A DNA stretch of 64,000 nucleotides from Haloplanus salinus (GTDB lineage Archaea; Halobacteriota; Halobacteria; Halobacteriales; Haloferacaceae), in contig NZ_QPHM01000001.1 in the NCBI RefSeq assembly GCF_003336245.1, forward strand, positions 806,001 through 870,000, in the 5' to 3' direction. Under the pieces are notes generated by a model. It saw only the letters and a program-made list of their open reading frames with translations. It was not told the origin of the DNA and made no database searches. A program made the position numbers and the translations under genes. Below are positions 34,489 through 43,062 of the stretch, in pieces (positions within the stretch are counted from its first letter, which is position 1; each line of letters begins with the position of its first letter).

Positions 34489-34899
34489 TATCGATCAGAG
34501 GCCGTTTCGGGCCCCAGTGGCTGAGCCGCGAGCGTATCCAGCGTCGCACGACTGTGACAGGCCAGTCGTGACGAATACAGCAGCGATCCGCGCGTTCGAG
34601 TTGCTAGGAGGGACGGAATGATTGAGGGGGACGGACATGTTCGAAATCTATGTCGCCGATTGATAAGTGTAGATGCTCGTTTCCACGCGAGAGACAGCCT
34701 CGGGGCGGGGACCGTGTCGTCGACACTACGACTGCGGCCACCTTGTAACGGCGTCAAAACGCGATGCGTAGAGTCTACCGCGGGTAGTGACGCGGAACAC
34801 GGCAACAATCACGGTGTCGACCTGTGAGCAGCGATAGACGAAACCCGTAACGTGATGGCATAACGACTAAATGGAAAGTACTCTTTACATCTACTCGCG
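34489..34899. other. Intergenic region without a visible gene
   Basis: 411 nt with lower G+C than the flanks. No frame on either strand has convincing composition. The right end has a TATA-like CTTTACAT at about 34883-34890 before the gene at 34900. Confidence 0.5.
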
Positions 34900-35286
34900 A
34901 TGGAACTCCAGCGAATCGTTCCGATAATCGCCGCACTGCTCGGCGTACTGATGGCGAGCATCGGGTTTGGAACCACGGATAGCCTCGTGATTGAGGCTGG
35001 CGCAGTCGTCGCCGGCATGGCTATCTTCGGCGGGGGAGTGGCTTGGTACCGACGACAGCGAGAGCGAGCGGACGAGGTCAGAGTTGACGAGCGGATCGAA
35101 CACCTTGCGTATCGTTCGGGGGAGCTTGCATTCAGAGTCTCCCTCGCCTTCGGGATGGTTCTGTTTCTCGTCGTCGAGGCGGAACGCGTGCCAGTAACGG
35201 CCAGAGAGGGTCTCGTAGTCTTGATCTTGGGTATGGTTGCCGCTCGCTTCGGACTGTACGAGTGGTGTAAACGGCAGTCGGTGTGA
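34900..35286 (+). CDS. DUF2178-like membrane protein
   Basis: A 128-residue protein with four helices in two pairs (about 7-25, 28-48, 78-92, 100-118). The central segment VDERIEHLAYRSGELAFRVS is the characteristic D-E-R loop of the DUF2178 group, whose genes are usually followed by a small HTH regulator. That arrangement is seen here: the stop overlaps the next gene's GTG (GTGTGA, 35281-35286). Function unknown; possibly a sensor controlling the HTH protein. Confidence 0.8.
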   Translation: MELQRIVPIIAALLGVLMASIGFGTTDSLVIEAGAVVAGMAIFGGGVAWYRRQRERADEVRVDERIEHLAYRSGELAFRVSLAFGMVLFLVVEAERVPVTAREGLVVLILGMVAARFGLYEWCKRQSV

Positions 35287-35501
35287 GACTCGTGGACAAC
35301 GATCTCGACGTCCGGCGGGCGAGGGTGGACGTGACACAGAAGGAACTCGCCGAGGCCGTCAACGTGACCCGACAGACGATCAACGCCATCGAGCGGGGTC
35401 GGTACGACCCGAGCTTGGAACTCGCGTTTGCGCTCGCGGATTTTTTCGACTGCGATATCGAGGACATCTTCCATCCTGAAACTAATCTCGAACTGTCGTA
35501 G
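35283..35501 (+). CDS. XRE-type helix-turn-helix regulator
   Basis: A 72-residue Cro/CI-like repressor. Seen: VTQKELAEAVNVTRQTINAI (helices 2-3 of the HTH) and ERGRYDPSLELAFALADFFD, a very typical small XRE protein. It starts at a GTG overlapping the end of the DUF2178-like gene, so it is translationally coupled. A GTG three codons later is possible. Probably regulates its own operon. Confidence 0.9.
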   Translation: MRLVDNDLDVRRARVDVTQKELAEAVNVTRQTINAIERGRYDPSLELAFALADFFDCDIEDIFHPETNLELS

Positions 35502-35518
35502 TCGTGTAACCACGTCGT

Positions 35519-35743
35519 GTGAGTGCGGACGTCGTCTCTCGACTCCGAGCGTATCCGGACCGGCTCTCCCGGGCGATACTGCTGCTCGGTGGGGCGTTTC
35601 TCGTCGTTGCCGAGGTGGTCGGCAGTGTACGGGTTTGCGCGGCCGGGGAGTCCTGTCCGCCTGTCGTCACTCCGGAAGCTGTCGTGACTGCGACGTTCGG
35701 AGCCGTTCTGCTCTACGTCTCACGCCGGTTCCAGCCGGCGTAG
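35519..35743 (+). CDS. Small two-helix membrane protein
   Basis: A 74-residue protein from a GTG start, helices at about 18-36 and 53-68. A Cys-containing loop between them (SVRVCAAGESCPP) could be disulfide-linked outside the cell. It starts 17 nt after the HTH gene and is probably the third gene of that operon. No family recognised. Confidence 0.5.
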   Translation: MSADVVSRLRAYPDRLSRAILLLGGAFLVVAEVVGSVRVCAAGESCPPVVTPEAVVTATFGAVLLYVSRRFQPA

Positions 35744-35971
35744 TGCTCCCCGCCGACGGCCGTGGATGCGGCGCGTCAGTGCCCGGAGAGTCACACGGAT
35801 CGACCCGCTGGCCGAACCGGGAGAGAAGCTCCCAACACCACTAACTGACCGCCACGCTGACGGGATGTCGACGCCCTCCACACGACCCGTCGACCGGCCA
35901 CGGGAGGCCCGCACGGATCGTCCGCGGGGGCGCGGGGAGCGAGCCCCCGTTTGGAGAGGCGTGGCCGCCGT

Positions 35972-37645
35972 TCACGCTCGTGTGCTGGCCGCGTGGCCCG
36001 TCGACGCGTAGAGGCGGATCGTGACGATGCTGCCTTCGGGGTCGTTCTCCCGAAATTGGACCTCCCCACCCAGCTGCGTGACGGCCCAGGTGACGAACCA
36101 GAGTCCGATCCCGCGGCCGTGTTGGAGCTGTGTCTCGGTGCCGGCGGCGAGGATCTTCCGTTCCCGCTCGGGGAGTCCCGGACCGTCGTCCGCGACGGAG
36201 AGTTCGACCGTCTCGTCCGACGCCGCCCGGACGGTGAGTTCGACGCGCGGCGAGTCCGTCGTCGCGTGTTCGAGTGCGTTTTCGACCAGTTCGGAGAGCG
36301 CCCGCCGAAGGACGGTTCGGTGAGTGGAGATAACTAGCTCGTCGGGGCAGGTGAGCGAGATGGCGGCCGAACCGTCCTCGGAGCGGAAGGCGTCGGCGAC
36401 GGCGTTCGCCACGTCGGTCAGATCGACCGGTTCCGGCGCGTCGGTGCGCTCGATCATGACGGCCTCCGCCTCCCTGACTTTCTTGCTCGACTCGAGGAGC
36501 GTGGTCGTGCGCTCTCGAATGCCGGTTCGCAGTTCCTCGTCGTCGACGTGGTCGGCGTATGCGAGCACGACGTCCAAGTCGTTGCGCACGTTGTGGCGGA
36601 GGATGCGGTTGAGAACCGCCAGTCGTTGCTCTCTGGTCTCTCGATCGGTGATGTCCCGCAGGAGGACGGTTCTAGCGACGGGGTTGTCCTCGTCGTTGGT
36701 CGTGGCTTCGTCGACCGCCGAGACGCTGAACTGGAACCGTCGACGCCCTTTCGACGTCCGAAGCGCGACCGTTCCCGTCGCTTCCGGGGGCAGTGCAGTC
36801 CCGTCGAGACCGTCGATAACCGACCGGACCGGGTCGCCGATCATCCGCTCCGTGGGTCCGCCGAACAACTCCGCCGCCGTCTCGTTGACGTCGAGGACGT
36901 GGTCGTCCCAGTCGAGAACGACCAGCGCCTCTTGGAGGGTTTCGACGACGCGTGCCCGCGCGACGTAGTCGGCTTTCGGAAACCCAGTCATGACCGGATA
37001 CCGCCGGCTCGCCGCAGCCAGAAGGACGCCGGAGAGGAGCAGTCCGAGCGTCGTGCCGCCGACCAGTTGGGTACCGTTGTCCGCAACGGAGAGGATGCTC
37101 GGGGCCGCGACACCGACCGTCAGAACCGTCAGTTGTGTGTTCGAAACGCGGGGCTGGTTCCGACCGAGGTCGATCAGGAGATACGTTGCGTACAGAAATA
37201 GTGCGAGCCCGTACAGGAGCGCCCACCCGAACGCAAAGGCGATCACCCCCTCGATGGCTCGTTCGGAGGAATCGCTGGCGAGGGCGATCGCACTGACCAC
37301 CACCGGTAACACGACGCCGGACAGCAGCGCGATCCGCTTCCGTGTCACTCCGGTACCGCGGCCGGCGTAGCTGAGTGCATAGACGGTCCAGGCGACGGGG
37401 AGAAACAGTATCGCGCCGAGTCGCGCCAAGTCGAAGAACGCCTCGAGGAGACTCACGGTCGCCACCCCGGGCACCGCGGCGCCGAACGAGCAGACCGCCC
37501 AGAGAGTCAGCGTGGCTACGAGCAGCACGAACGGGTCCGCACTGGGCTGTTGCCGGGACCGGGATGCCCTCCAGGCCGTCCAGCCCAAGAGGACGGCCGC
37601 CAGCGTCTTGAGCACCAGCGTAGTTAGCGTCGTGACGGGACCCAT
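35972..37645 (-). CDS. 7TM-PAS histidine kinase
   Basis: A 557-residue membrane sensor kinase. Residues 1-215 form about seven helices (haloarchaeal His-kinase N-terminal 7TM region). A PAS domain follows (LVVLDWDDHVLDVNETAAEL, about 228-330), then an H-box RILRHNVRNDLDVVLAYADH (about 343) and an HATPase with VADDGPGLPERERKILAAGT and GRGIGLWFVTWAV. The ATG at 37643-37645 is chosen because the upstream 65 codons are Arg/Pro-rich and not protein-like. A remnant of a similar kinase lies just upstream on the other strand. Confidence 0.88.
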   Translation of the reverse strand: MGPVTTLTTLVLKTLAAVLLGWTAWRASRSRQQPSADPFVLLVATLTLWAVCSFGAAVPGVATVSLLEAFFDLARLGAILFLPVAWTVYALSYAGRGTGVTRKRIALLSGVVLPVVVSAIALASDSSERAIEGVIAFAFGWALLYGLALFLYATYLLIDLGRNQPRVSNTQLTVLTVGVAAPSILSVADNGTQLVGGTTLGLLLSGVLLAAASRRYPVMTGFPKADYVARARVVETLQEALVVLDWDDHVLDVNETAAELFGGPTERMIGDPVRSVIDGLDGTALPPEATGTVALRTSKGRRRFQFSVSAVDEATTNDEDNPVARTVLLRDITDRETREQRLAVLNRILRHNVRNDLDVVLAYADHVDDEELRTGIRERTTTLLESSKKVREAEAVMIERTDAPEPVDLTDVANAVADAFRSEDGSAAISLTCPDELVISTHRTVLRRALSELVENALEHATTDSPRVELTVRAASDETVELSVADDGPGLPERERKILAAGTETQLQHGRGIGLWFVTWAVTQLGGEVQFRENDPEGSIVTIRLYASTGHAASTRA

Positions 37646-37920
37646 CGGTGAGTGGCTCGGGCGATCGGTTGGGCGGCGTGTCGACCGGGTACGGGGGTGG
37701 CGCTCGATTCGATCGCGGAGTCGAAAGGGCGAAACACGGATAGCGAGGAGCGTCTTTGGGGACCTTGGTTCCCGCCGGGGACCGGACGGGCGTGGGGACG
37801 ATGACACCCGAACCGCATAGACGGGCGCCCACTGTTTCACGGTCGGAAACGGGTGGCTCGGAGCGCGCCGAACGGAGGGTCCGTGGATCGACGGGGTGAA
37901 CGCCCGACGGGTGCAGCATC

Positions 37921-38148
37921 GCGATCAGCGACGACGGTCCCGGTATTCCGGCGGTCGAACTCGAATCGCTGGCGGCCGGCACCGAGACCCCCCTCCAACA
38001 CGGCCGCGGACTCGGACTCTGACAACTCAGATGTGGTGTCGATGCGTTGGACGGTGCGCTGTCGTTCGAAACCGACGACGGCACGGCGGTCAGTGTCACG
38101 CTCGTCGATCTCACGGCTCGAACCGAGGACGGGGATCGGCCGGGGTAA
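37921..38148 (+). pseudogene. Histidine-kinase ATPase-domain remnant with in-frame TGA
   Basis: Frame IAISDDGPGIPAVELESLAA, GTETPLQHGRGLGL, then a TGA (38020-38022) where kinases carry Trp (GLGLW). It continues QLRCGVDALDGALSFETDDG and TAVSVTLVDL to a stop at 38146-38148. The sequence closely resembles the end of the intact kinase on the opposite strand (GTETQLQHGRGIGLW). The upstream frame is closed by a stop, so only the C-terminal half of the ATPase domain survives. A decayed duplicate is the likely origin. Confidence 0.7.
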
Positions 38149-38194
38149 CGCCAGTCGCTGGTCGGTGCTTCGTCGATCCACCACGCGGCCGTCG

Positions 38195-38548
38195 TCAGTC
38201 GCTCGACTGCTCGGCAGCCCCGAACTGCACGACGAGTTTCTCGGCCGCGAGCGCGTAGACCGTCATCTCCCTGCCTTTGACCGAATACCGCGTGCCGATC
38301 GGCTCGACGAAGTCGTGTTCTTCGAGACGCCGCAAGTGGTGATGGACGTTCTGTATCGACGTGTCGACGACCTCCGCGATCTCCGATGTCGTCTTCGGAT
38401 CGCCGTCCAGCGCCCCCAGAATCGACTGTGCGGTCCCCGACGACAGCGCGTCGAGGGCGTCGACCCGCGAGTCGCCGGAGACGGTGAGGTCGGCCCGCTC
38501 GCGAGGGTCGTATTCGAGGCGGTTCCGAGGTGGAAAGGCACTCGTCAT
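38195..38548 (-). CDS. ArsR-like winged-helix transcriptional regulator
   Basis: A 117-residue protein. Residues 35-100 read as a winged helix: GTAQSILGALDGDPKTTSEI, the recognition helix DTSIQNVHHHLRRLEEHDFV, and the wing PIGTRYSVKGREMTVYAL. No Cys for metal sensing. The target is unknown. A 20-nt element resembling one before the next regulator gene lies about 78 nt upstream. Confidence 0.82.
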   Translation of the reverse strand: MTSAFPPRNRLEYDPRERADLTVSGDSRVDALDALSSGTAQSILGALDGDPKTTSEIAEVVDTSIQNVHHHLRRLEEHDFVEPIGTRYSVKGREMTVYALAAEKLVVQFGAAEQSSD

Positions 38549-38625
38549 CGTCTCTACCGGTACGCTCGGACTGCGCCCCGCTGTAACCGACGGCTATCAA
38601 TACGGACCCGGTCGGTAGCGACGGT

Positions 38626-38645
38626 CTAGCTATGCAGATGCCACG
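38626..38645. promoter_or_regulatory. Shared element, copy 1 (CTAGcTATGCAGA)
   Basis: CTAGCTATGCAGATGCCACG, about 78 nt before the start of the regulator gene at 38548. It matches 39156-39175 at most positions, with the identical core TATGCAGA. Confidence 0.35.
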
Positions 38646-38770
38646 TCGTCGGTCGGGGCGATGGGCCGTCGTGGGGACGGGGGATCGCCCGCGCCCCGCC
38701 CGCGGGCCACGACCGGACGGTCCCGGAGTCGGCGGGTTGACGTGGGGTGTCGCCTCGATCGGCTGCGGGG

Positions 38771-39118
38771 TCAGTCCGCGGCCTCGACCACGGCGCCGAA
38801 TCCGTCGCCGAGCGAGAGGGAAATCGACGTAGCCACGGGCTTGAATCGTTCCTTGTGGTGGCCGCCCTCACAGATCATCATCTCGGTGCGAACGAGGCCC
38901 GCGTCACGCAGGTCGTTGAGGCGGCGATACGCCGTTGCCCGCGAGACGTCCGCCGCCTCGGCGACTGCGCGGCCGCTTCGTGGCTGCTCCGTGATCGCCT
39001 CGTACACACGCCGGGTGTATTCGTCCCCGAAGAGTTCGAACAGTTCGGACGCCGAGAGGTCGATTTCCTCCGCCCAGTCCGACTGTCGCTGCGACGTTGA
39101 GGTCGTGTTGACGGACAT
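38771..39118 (-). CDS. Winged-helix transcriptional regulator
   Basis: A 115-residue protein with a winged helix at residues 28-85 (ELFELFGDEYTRRVYEAITE; recognition helix VSRATAYRRLNDLRDAGLVR) and the tail MMICEGGHHKERFKPVATSI. The Cys-His-His cluster could bind metal but might equally be structural. Resembles haloarchaeal small HTH repressors. Target unknown. Confidence 0.82.
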   Translation of the reverse strand: MSVNTTSTSQRQSDWAEEIDLSASELFELFGDEYTRRVYEAITEQPRSGRAVAEAADVSRATAYRRLNDLRDAGLVRTEMMICEGGHHKERFKPVATSISLSLGDGFGAVVEAAD

Positions 39119-39155
39119 ACCTCTAGCAGCGGGCCGTTCGTACTGGGTGTCGGGG

Positions 39156-39175
39156 CTAGGTATGCAGACTGCACG
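39156..39175. promoter_or_regulatory. Shared element, copy 2 (CTAGgTATGCAGA)
   Basis: CTAGGTATGCAGACTGCACG, 38 nt before the leftward regulator start at 39118 and 96 nt before the rightward response regulator at 39271. Related to 38626-38645; a possible common operator. Confidence 0.35.
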
Positions 39176-39270
39176 GCGCCCGGGACGCTAGGAGTGCAGA
39201 GAGCGTCGGCTCGGAGAAGATGACCAGTTATGTGGCTGCAGTTTCGACATCACGTACGCGTCCGAAACAG

Positions 39271-39849
39271 ATGTCCGGAAACGATAGCGCGGCGAACGTA
39301 CGCACCCTCGTCGTCGACGACGAGCGAGAGGTCGCCGACGCGTATGCACTACGCCTGCGGGGCTACTGCGACGTCGAGACCGTTTACAGCGGCGAAACCG
39401 CGCTCTCGACGGTCGCCGATACGTCGGTCGATATCGTCCTTCTGGATCGGCATATGCCGGGCATGTCGGGCGACGACGTCCTGTCGGAACTGGTCGAGCG
39501 CGGATACTACGGACGGGTGGTGATGGTGACCGCGGTTGATCCCGGGATCGAAGTGCTCGAGATGCCGTTCGACGACTATCTCTGCAAGCCGGTCGACCGC
39601 GAGGATATCCGGGCGGTTATCGATCAACAGCGACGGATACTCGCGTACGAGACGCTCGGTGAGTACTTCAGTGCCGAGGCCAAGCGGGCGGTGCTCGAAG
39701 CCGAACTGGACGCGACGGAGCACCGCGACCACGAGCGGTTCGTCGCGGTGGCCGAGCGAGCCGACCGACTCGAAACCCGCGTCAGACGGCTGCTGCCCGA
39801 CGACGGCGTCCTCGATCGGTTCGACGGGATCGATCGCGGGGAGATGTGA
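39271..39849 (+). CDS. HalX-type response regulator
   Basis: A 192-residue protein: receiver domain (VRTLVVDDEREVADAYALRL; acceptor Asp in VLLDRHMPGMSG; Lys in YLCKPVDREDIRAV), then a C-terminal helical HalX domain (about 125-190) with the block AEAKRAVLEAELDATEHRDH. HalX domains are confined to haloarchaea and probably act as output or dimerisation modules. The internal ATG at 39271 is preferred to 39220 because it immediately precedes the receiver fold. It lies at the left border of the rhodopsin/carotenoid island, near a Bat-like regulator and a kinase. Confidence 0.88.
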   Translation: MSGNDSAANVRTLVVDDEREVADAYALRLRGYCDVETVYSGETALSTVADTSVDIVLLDRHMPGMSGDDVLSELVERGYYGRVVMVTAVDPGIEVLEMPFDDYLCKPVDREDIRAVIDQQRRILAYETLGEYFSAEAKRAVLEAELDATEHRDHERFVAVAERADRLETRVRRLLPDDGVLDRFDGIDRGEM

Positions 39850-39934
39850 CGCCCCGGCGCGCCACGACGGGCCGACGTGACGGACGGGGGGTTCGACGCC
39901 CGGACCCCGTGCCGCGGGGAGTGGCGATGGGCGA

Positions 39935-41482
39935 TCACCCCCGCTCGGATGGCCGCGTCCGTTCGTCGAAGTAGGCGGCCAGCAGCTTCCGCTGGGCGGC
40001 ACGGAGGTGATGGAGCAGTGTCGATCCGGCGATATCCAGCGAGGTAGCGACTTCTTCCGCCGTGCTTCCCCGGGGCGATTCGAAGTAGTCGGCGAAGTAT
40101 GCGGTTTGGAGGACCGTCCGCTGCCGCCGTGTCAGCCGCTCGTCCAGTTCGTCGCGGAACTCGCGGGCGGTCGTCACGGACCGCTGCCGTTCTTCCTTCG
40201 AGACGAACTTCGCGCCGTGCTCCCGACCGACGGTATCCACGATCCGACGGACGTCGCCGTCCGGCGGAAGGTCCACGACGAGGCGTCCCGTCCCGCCGTC
40301 GAAGCTGGCACGGCGGACGGTCCCGCCGAGCGAGGAGATGGCGAGAAGCGGGGTCGAGCCACGGACGGCGAGTTCGACGCGGCCGCCGGAGTCGGATTCG
40401 CTGACGACCCGCGTTCGTTCGATCGCCGCCATCCCCGCGGTCTCCCGATCGATTCGGTCGACCCCGTCGCCGTCGACCGAGACGAAACAAAGCAGCGCGT
40501 CGTCGCCCTGTGGGACCATCCCTTCCAGCAGCAGGGTCGAGCCGAGCGACTGACTCAGTTGCGCCAGCACCGAGCCGTCGCCGACTTCGAAGGAGATCTC
40601 CGCGACGCTGTCCGAGAGCAACAGGTTCCGATTCCGGACCGCGGTGACCGCGAACCCGGCAATCTCGCCCAGCGTCTCGAAGCTGGCCCGCTCCCGTTCG
40701 GAGAACGCTTCGGTACCGCTCGCGTAGACTCCGACCACCCCGTGGACGTTCGGCCCGTATACGACCGGAATAGCCAGTGCGGACTGGACGCCATCGGCAA
40801 AGCCGGCCGTCCGGACCGGTTCGGGGACCGCCGAACTGTCAGTGAGTGGCTGGACGACCTGCAGTCGACCGCTGCTGACTGCGCGCTCCTCCGGCGTCGT
40901 CACCGTCCCGTCGTCGACCGCGTCGCGGACGGCGTCGAAGATGTCGCCAGTCTCACCCGCGACGGCACGGGAACCGAGACCGTCACGCCCCACGTCGCGT
41001 TCGCCGACCCACGCGAATTCGTACAGGTCGGTCTCACCGAGCCCCCGGCAGATCGTGTCGGCGATTTCCGCGCGCGAGGAGGCGTCGACGAGCGCCGCGA
41101 GGATGTCCGACCGCACGTCCTCGATGAGCTCCGTTCGTTTGCGCTCCTGCCGGAGTCGTCGGAGGGAGCGTTTCCCGCGTCGCCGCTCGGTCACGTCTCG
41201 GAGGTAGACGGTCCCCCCCTCGGCGACCGCAACGACGGAGACGGCGAGCCACCTGTCGAGGTCGGGGTAGTACTCCTCGAACGTCGTCTCGGAGACGGAC
41301 TCGCCGTCGACTGCGGTCAGGAGAGTGTCGTCGACGGACCGGGGGAACACGTCGGCGACGGGGGCGCCAGTCGGGTCCGTGGCGTCGATCAGCGTTCGAC
41401 CGGTCTCGTTGCTATCTAGGACGACCCCCTCGACCGAGACTTCGAGGACGCCGATCGGCGCCCGTCGGAGGCGCTCATCCAT
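39935..41482 (-). CDS. Bat-like regulator (PAS-GAF-HTH_10)
   Basis: A 515-residue cytoplasmic transcription factor of the bacterio-opsin-activator type. Order: PAS (residues 5-100, RRAPIGVLEVSVEGVVLDSN), GAF (about 125-290), the bacterio-opsin-activator module (about 300-440) and a C-terminal HTH_10 (LTRRQRTVLQTAYFADYFES; STAEEVATSLDIAGSTLLHH). It has no receiver- or LOV-like segment. Second member of this class within the island; the other is bat at 49079. It could act on the same promoters or sense a different cue. Confidence 0.88.
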   Translation of the reverse strand: MDERLRRAPIGVLEVSVEGVVLDSNETGRTLIDATDPTGAPVADVFPRSVDDTLLTAVDGESVSETTFEEYYPDLDRWLAVSVVAVAEGGTVYLRDVTERRRGKRSLRRLRQERKRTELIEDVRSDILAALVDASSRAEIADTICRGLGETDLYEFAWVGERDVGRDGLGSRAVAGETGDIFDAVRDAVDDGTVTTPEERAVSSGRLQVVQPLTDSSAVPEPVRTAGFADGVQSALAIPVVYGPNVHGVVGVYASGTEAFSERERASFETLGEIAGFAVTAVRNRNLLLSDSVAEISFEVGDGSVLAQLSQSLGSTLLLEGMVPQGDDALLCFVSVDGDGVDRIDRETAGMAAIERTRVVSESDSGGRVELAVRGSTPLLAISSLGGTVRRASFDGGTGRLVVDLPPDGDVRRIVDTVGREHGAKFVSKEERQRSVTTAREFRDELDERLTRRQRTVLQTAYFADYFESPRGSTAEEVATSLDIAGSTLLHHLRAAQRKLLAAYFDERTRPSERG

Positions 41483-41545
41483 GGCTGGGGGTGTCCCGAT
41501 CGGGTCGTTCCGCGTCGGTCGGACGTACGGGTGCGATCATCGGCG

Positions 41546-42679
41546 TTAGAATCGGATCTCGAACCGTGCCCCACTACCGTCGGCTGTAGTGAGCGTCACG
41601 TCCCAGTCGTGGGCGGCGATGATCCGGTCGACGATTGCGAGGCCGAGTCCCGTTCCGCCGGCGATGGTCGAGTGCCCCGGGTCGAAAACCCGCTCCCGCT
41701 CGTCGGCGGGGATACCGGTGCCGTCGTCGGCGACGTAGAAGCCCTCCTCCAACGCGCCGACGGTGATCCGCACGCTACCGTCGGGAGTCGCCTCGTCACG
41801 TCGGTCGCGGGACCGCTCACCGCTCTCCGGGTCCCGATCCCCGTGCGCGTTCGAGGGGGGTGCGTCCGGGTCACGCTCGACCGGCGCTCCGGGTGGCGTC
41901 CGGGCGTCCGTGGCGTCGTGTGCCACGCCGTCGGCGTGCCGTCTCCGGCTCTCGGAGGAGTTGTGCTCCACGCTGTTCCGAAACAGGTTCTCGAACAGCC
42001 TGCGAACGCGGTCGGCGTCGGCGGTGACGGTCGGGAGTGACCCGGTGAGATCGAGTTCCGCCCCGTCTGTGTCGACCGATCGCCACGCGTCCGTCGCTGC
42101 GGTTTCGACCGAGACGTGATCGGACGGGTCGACGACGGCGTCCCCTCGCGTGAGGGTGAGGACGTCGCGGATGATCCGTTCCATCCGATCGTGTGCGTCG
42201 GCGACCGACTCGAAATGTTCCGGCGCACCCGTCTCCCGCGCCGCCGTGAGATGCGCCTTGGCGACGTCGAGCGGGTTGCGGAGGTCGTGACTGATCACGC
42301 TACTAACCTGGTCGACGGCGGGCATCTCCTCGAGCGTGGGACAGTCCTGCAGGTCGGAGAAGACCAGATATCCGGCGTCCCCATCGGTGGGGATCACCCG
42401 CACGAAGAACGTCCCTCGGTCCTCGGCCCCGTCGAGGTAGATGCCGACGCGATCACCCCGAACGAGGTGGGTCATCGGATCCCGATCGCCGGTCGCAACG
42501 CGGCGACTGAACCGGTCGAACACCCTCGAAACGGGTGCGTCGGGTGACGCATCCTCGACCTGTCGCTCGAAGCTCTCGTTCGTCGTCGTGATGCGGGCGT
42601 CACGACCGTCGACGACGTAGGCGAGAACGGGGTCCGGAAAGGCGTCCACCGGGATCGCGGCACGACACTCGTCGGTCAT
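41546..42679 (-). CDS. PAS histidine kinase with a low-complexity insert
   Basis: A 377-residue soluble kinase. PAS (IPVDAFPDPVLAYVVDGRDA, residues 8-115), H-box SVISHDLRNPLDVAKAHLTA (about 128), HATPase with the N-box FENLFRNSVEHNSSE and DDGTGIPADERERVFDPGHS. Between N-box and G1 box is an insert of about 60 residues, highly charged and Pro/Asp/Arg-rich, probably disordered. The start MTDECRAAIPVDAF is preferred; the open frame upstream is Arg-rich. The AT-rich element at about 42800-42820 may be the promoter. It lies beside crtY and may serve the HalX regulator. Confidence 0.82.
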   Translation of the reverse strand: MTDECRAAIPVDAFPDPVLAYVVDGRDARITTTNESFERQVEDASPDAPVSRVFDRFSRRVATGDRDPMTHLVRGDRVGIYLDGAEDRGTFFVRVIPTDGDAGYLVFSDLQDCPTLEEMPAVDQVSSVISHDLRNPLDVAKAHLTAARETGAPEHFESVADAHDRMERIIRDVLTLTRGDAVVDPSDHVSVETAATDAWRSVDTDGAELDLTGSLPTVTADADRVRRLFENLFRNSVEHNSSESRRRHADGVAHDATDARTPPGAPVERDPDAPPSNAHGDRDPESGERSRDRRDEATPDGSVRITVGALEEGFYVADDGTGIPADERERVFDPGHSTIAGGTGLGLAIVDRIIAAHDWDVTLTTADGSGARFEIRF

Positions 42680-43062
42680 CGGTCCCCTATCGTCCCCCCA
42701 TGCGCTCGTCGCGGGGGCACCAGCCCCGACCGCCGGCGGGGACGCCTCCGAAGGGAACGGGGTGGAACGCGACTCATACGTCCGCGTAAGTTCGGACGCG
42801 TCATTATTATTCCCCCCTGACTCTGAGTCAGAAACACCGCCCCCGCGTCTGCGAGGGTCGCTTCGAACCGCCGAGCGACGCGCCGCGAGCGGCGGGCGGC
42901 GCCGAACCGCCCGGGGGACGGTTCGAATACGCTGCCCGGCACCCGCGACGGCGCCGGGTCGGTGCCGAGGGTCGTTTGGAGCGCGATCGGAGGCAGTTCC
43001 CGTTCGATATCGCACGCCGCGACCCGCCGAGTCCTGCGGTGGTTCCGGCGTCCGGGTGCCGG
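42680..43062. other. Intergenic region upstream of the kinase
   Basis: 383 nt with no convincing gene on either strand. Near 42800-42820 is an A+T-rich run (aataataatgacg in the leftward direction) that is a likely promoter. A GTG (42835) would extend the kinase, but the composition there is not protein-like. Confidence 0.45.

Noticed and set aside
37837-38184. Leftward 115-codon frame opposite the kinase remnant
   Set aside because: Composition is not protein-like; the rightward frame matches a histidine-kinase ATPase domain.
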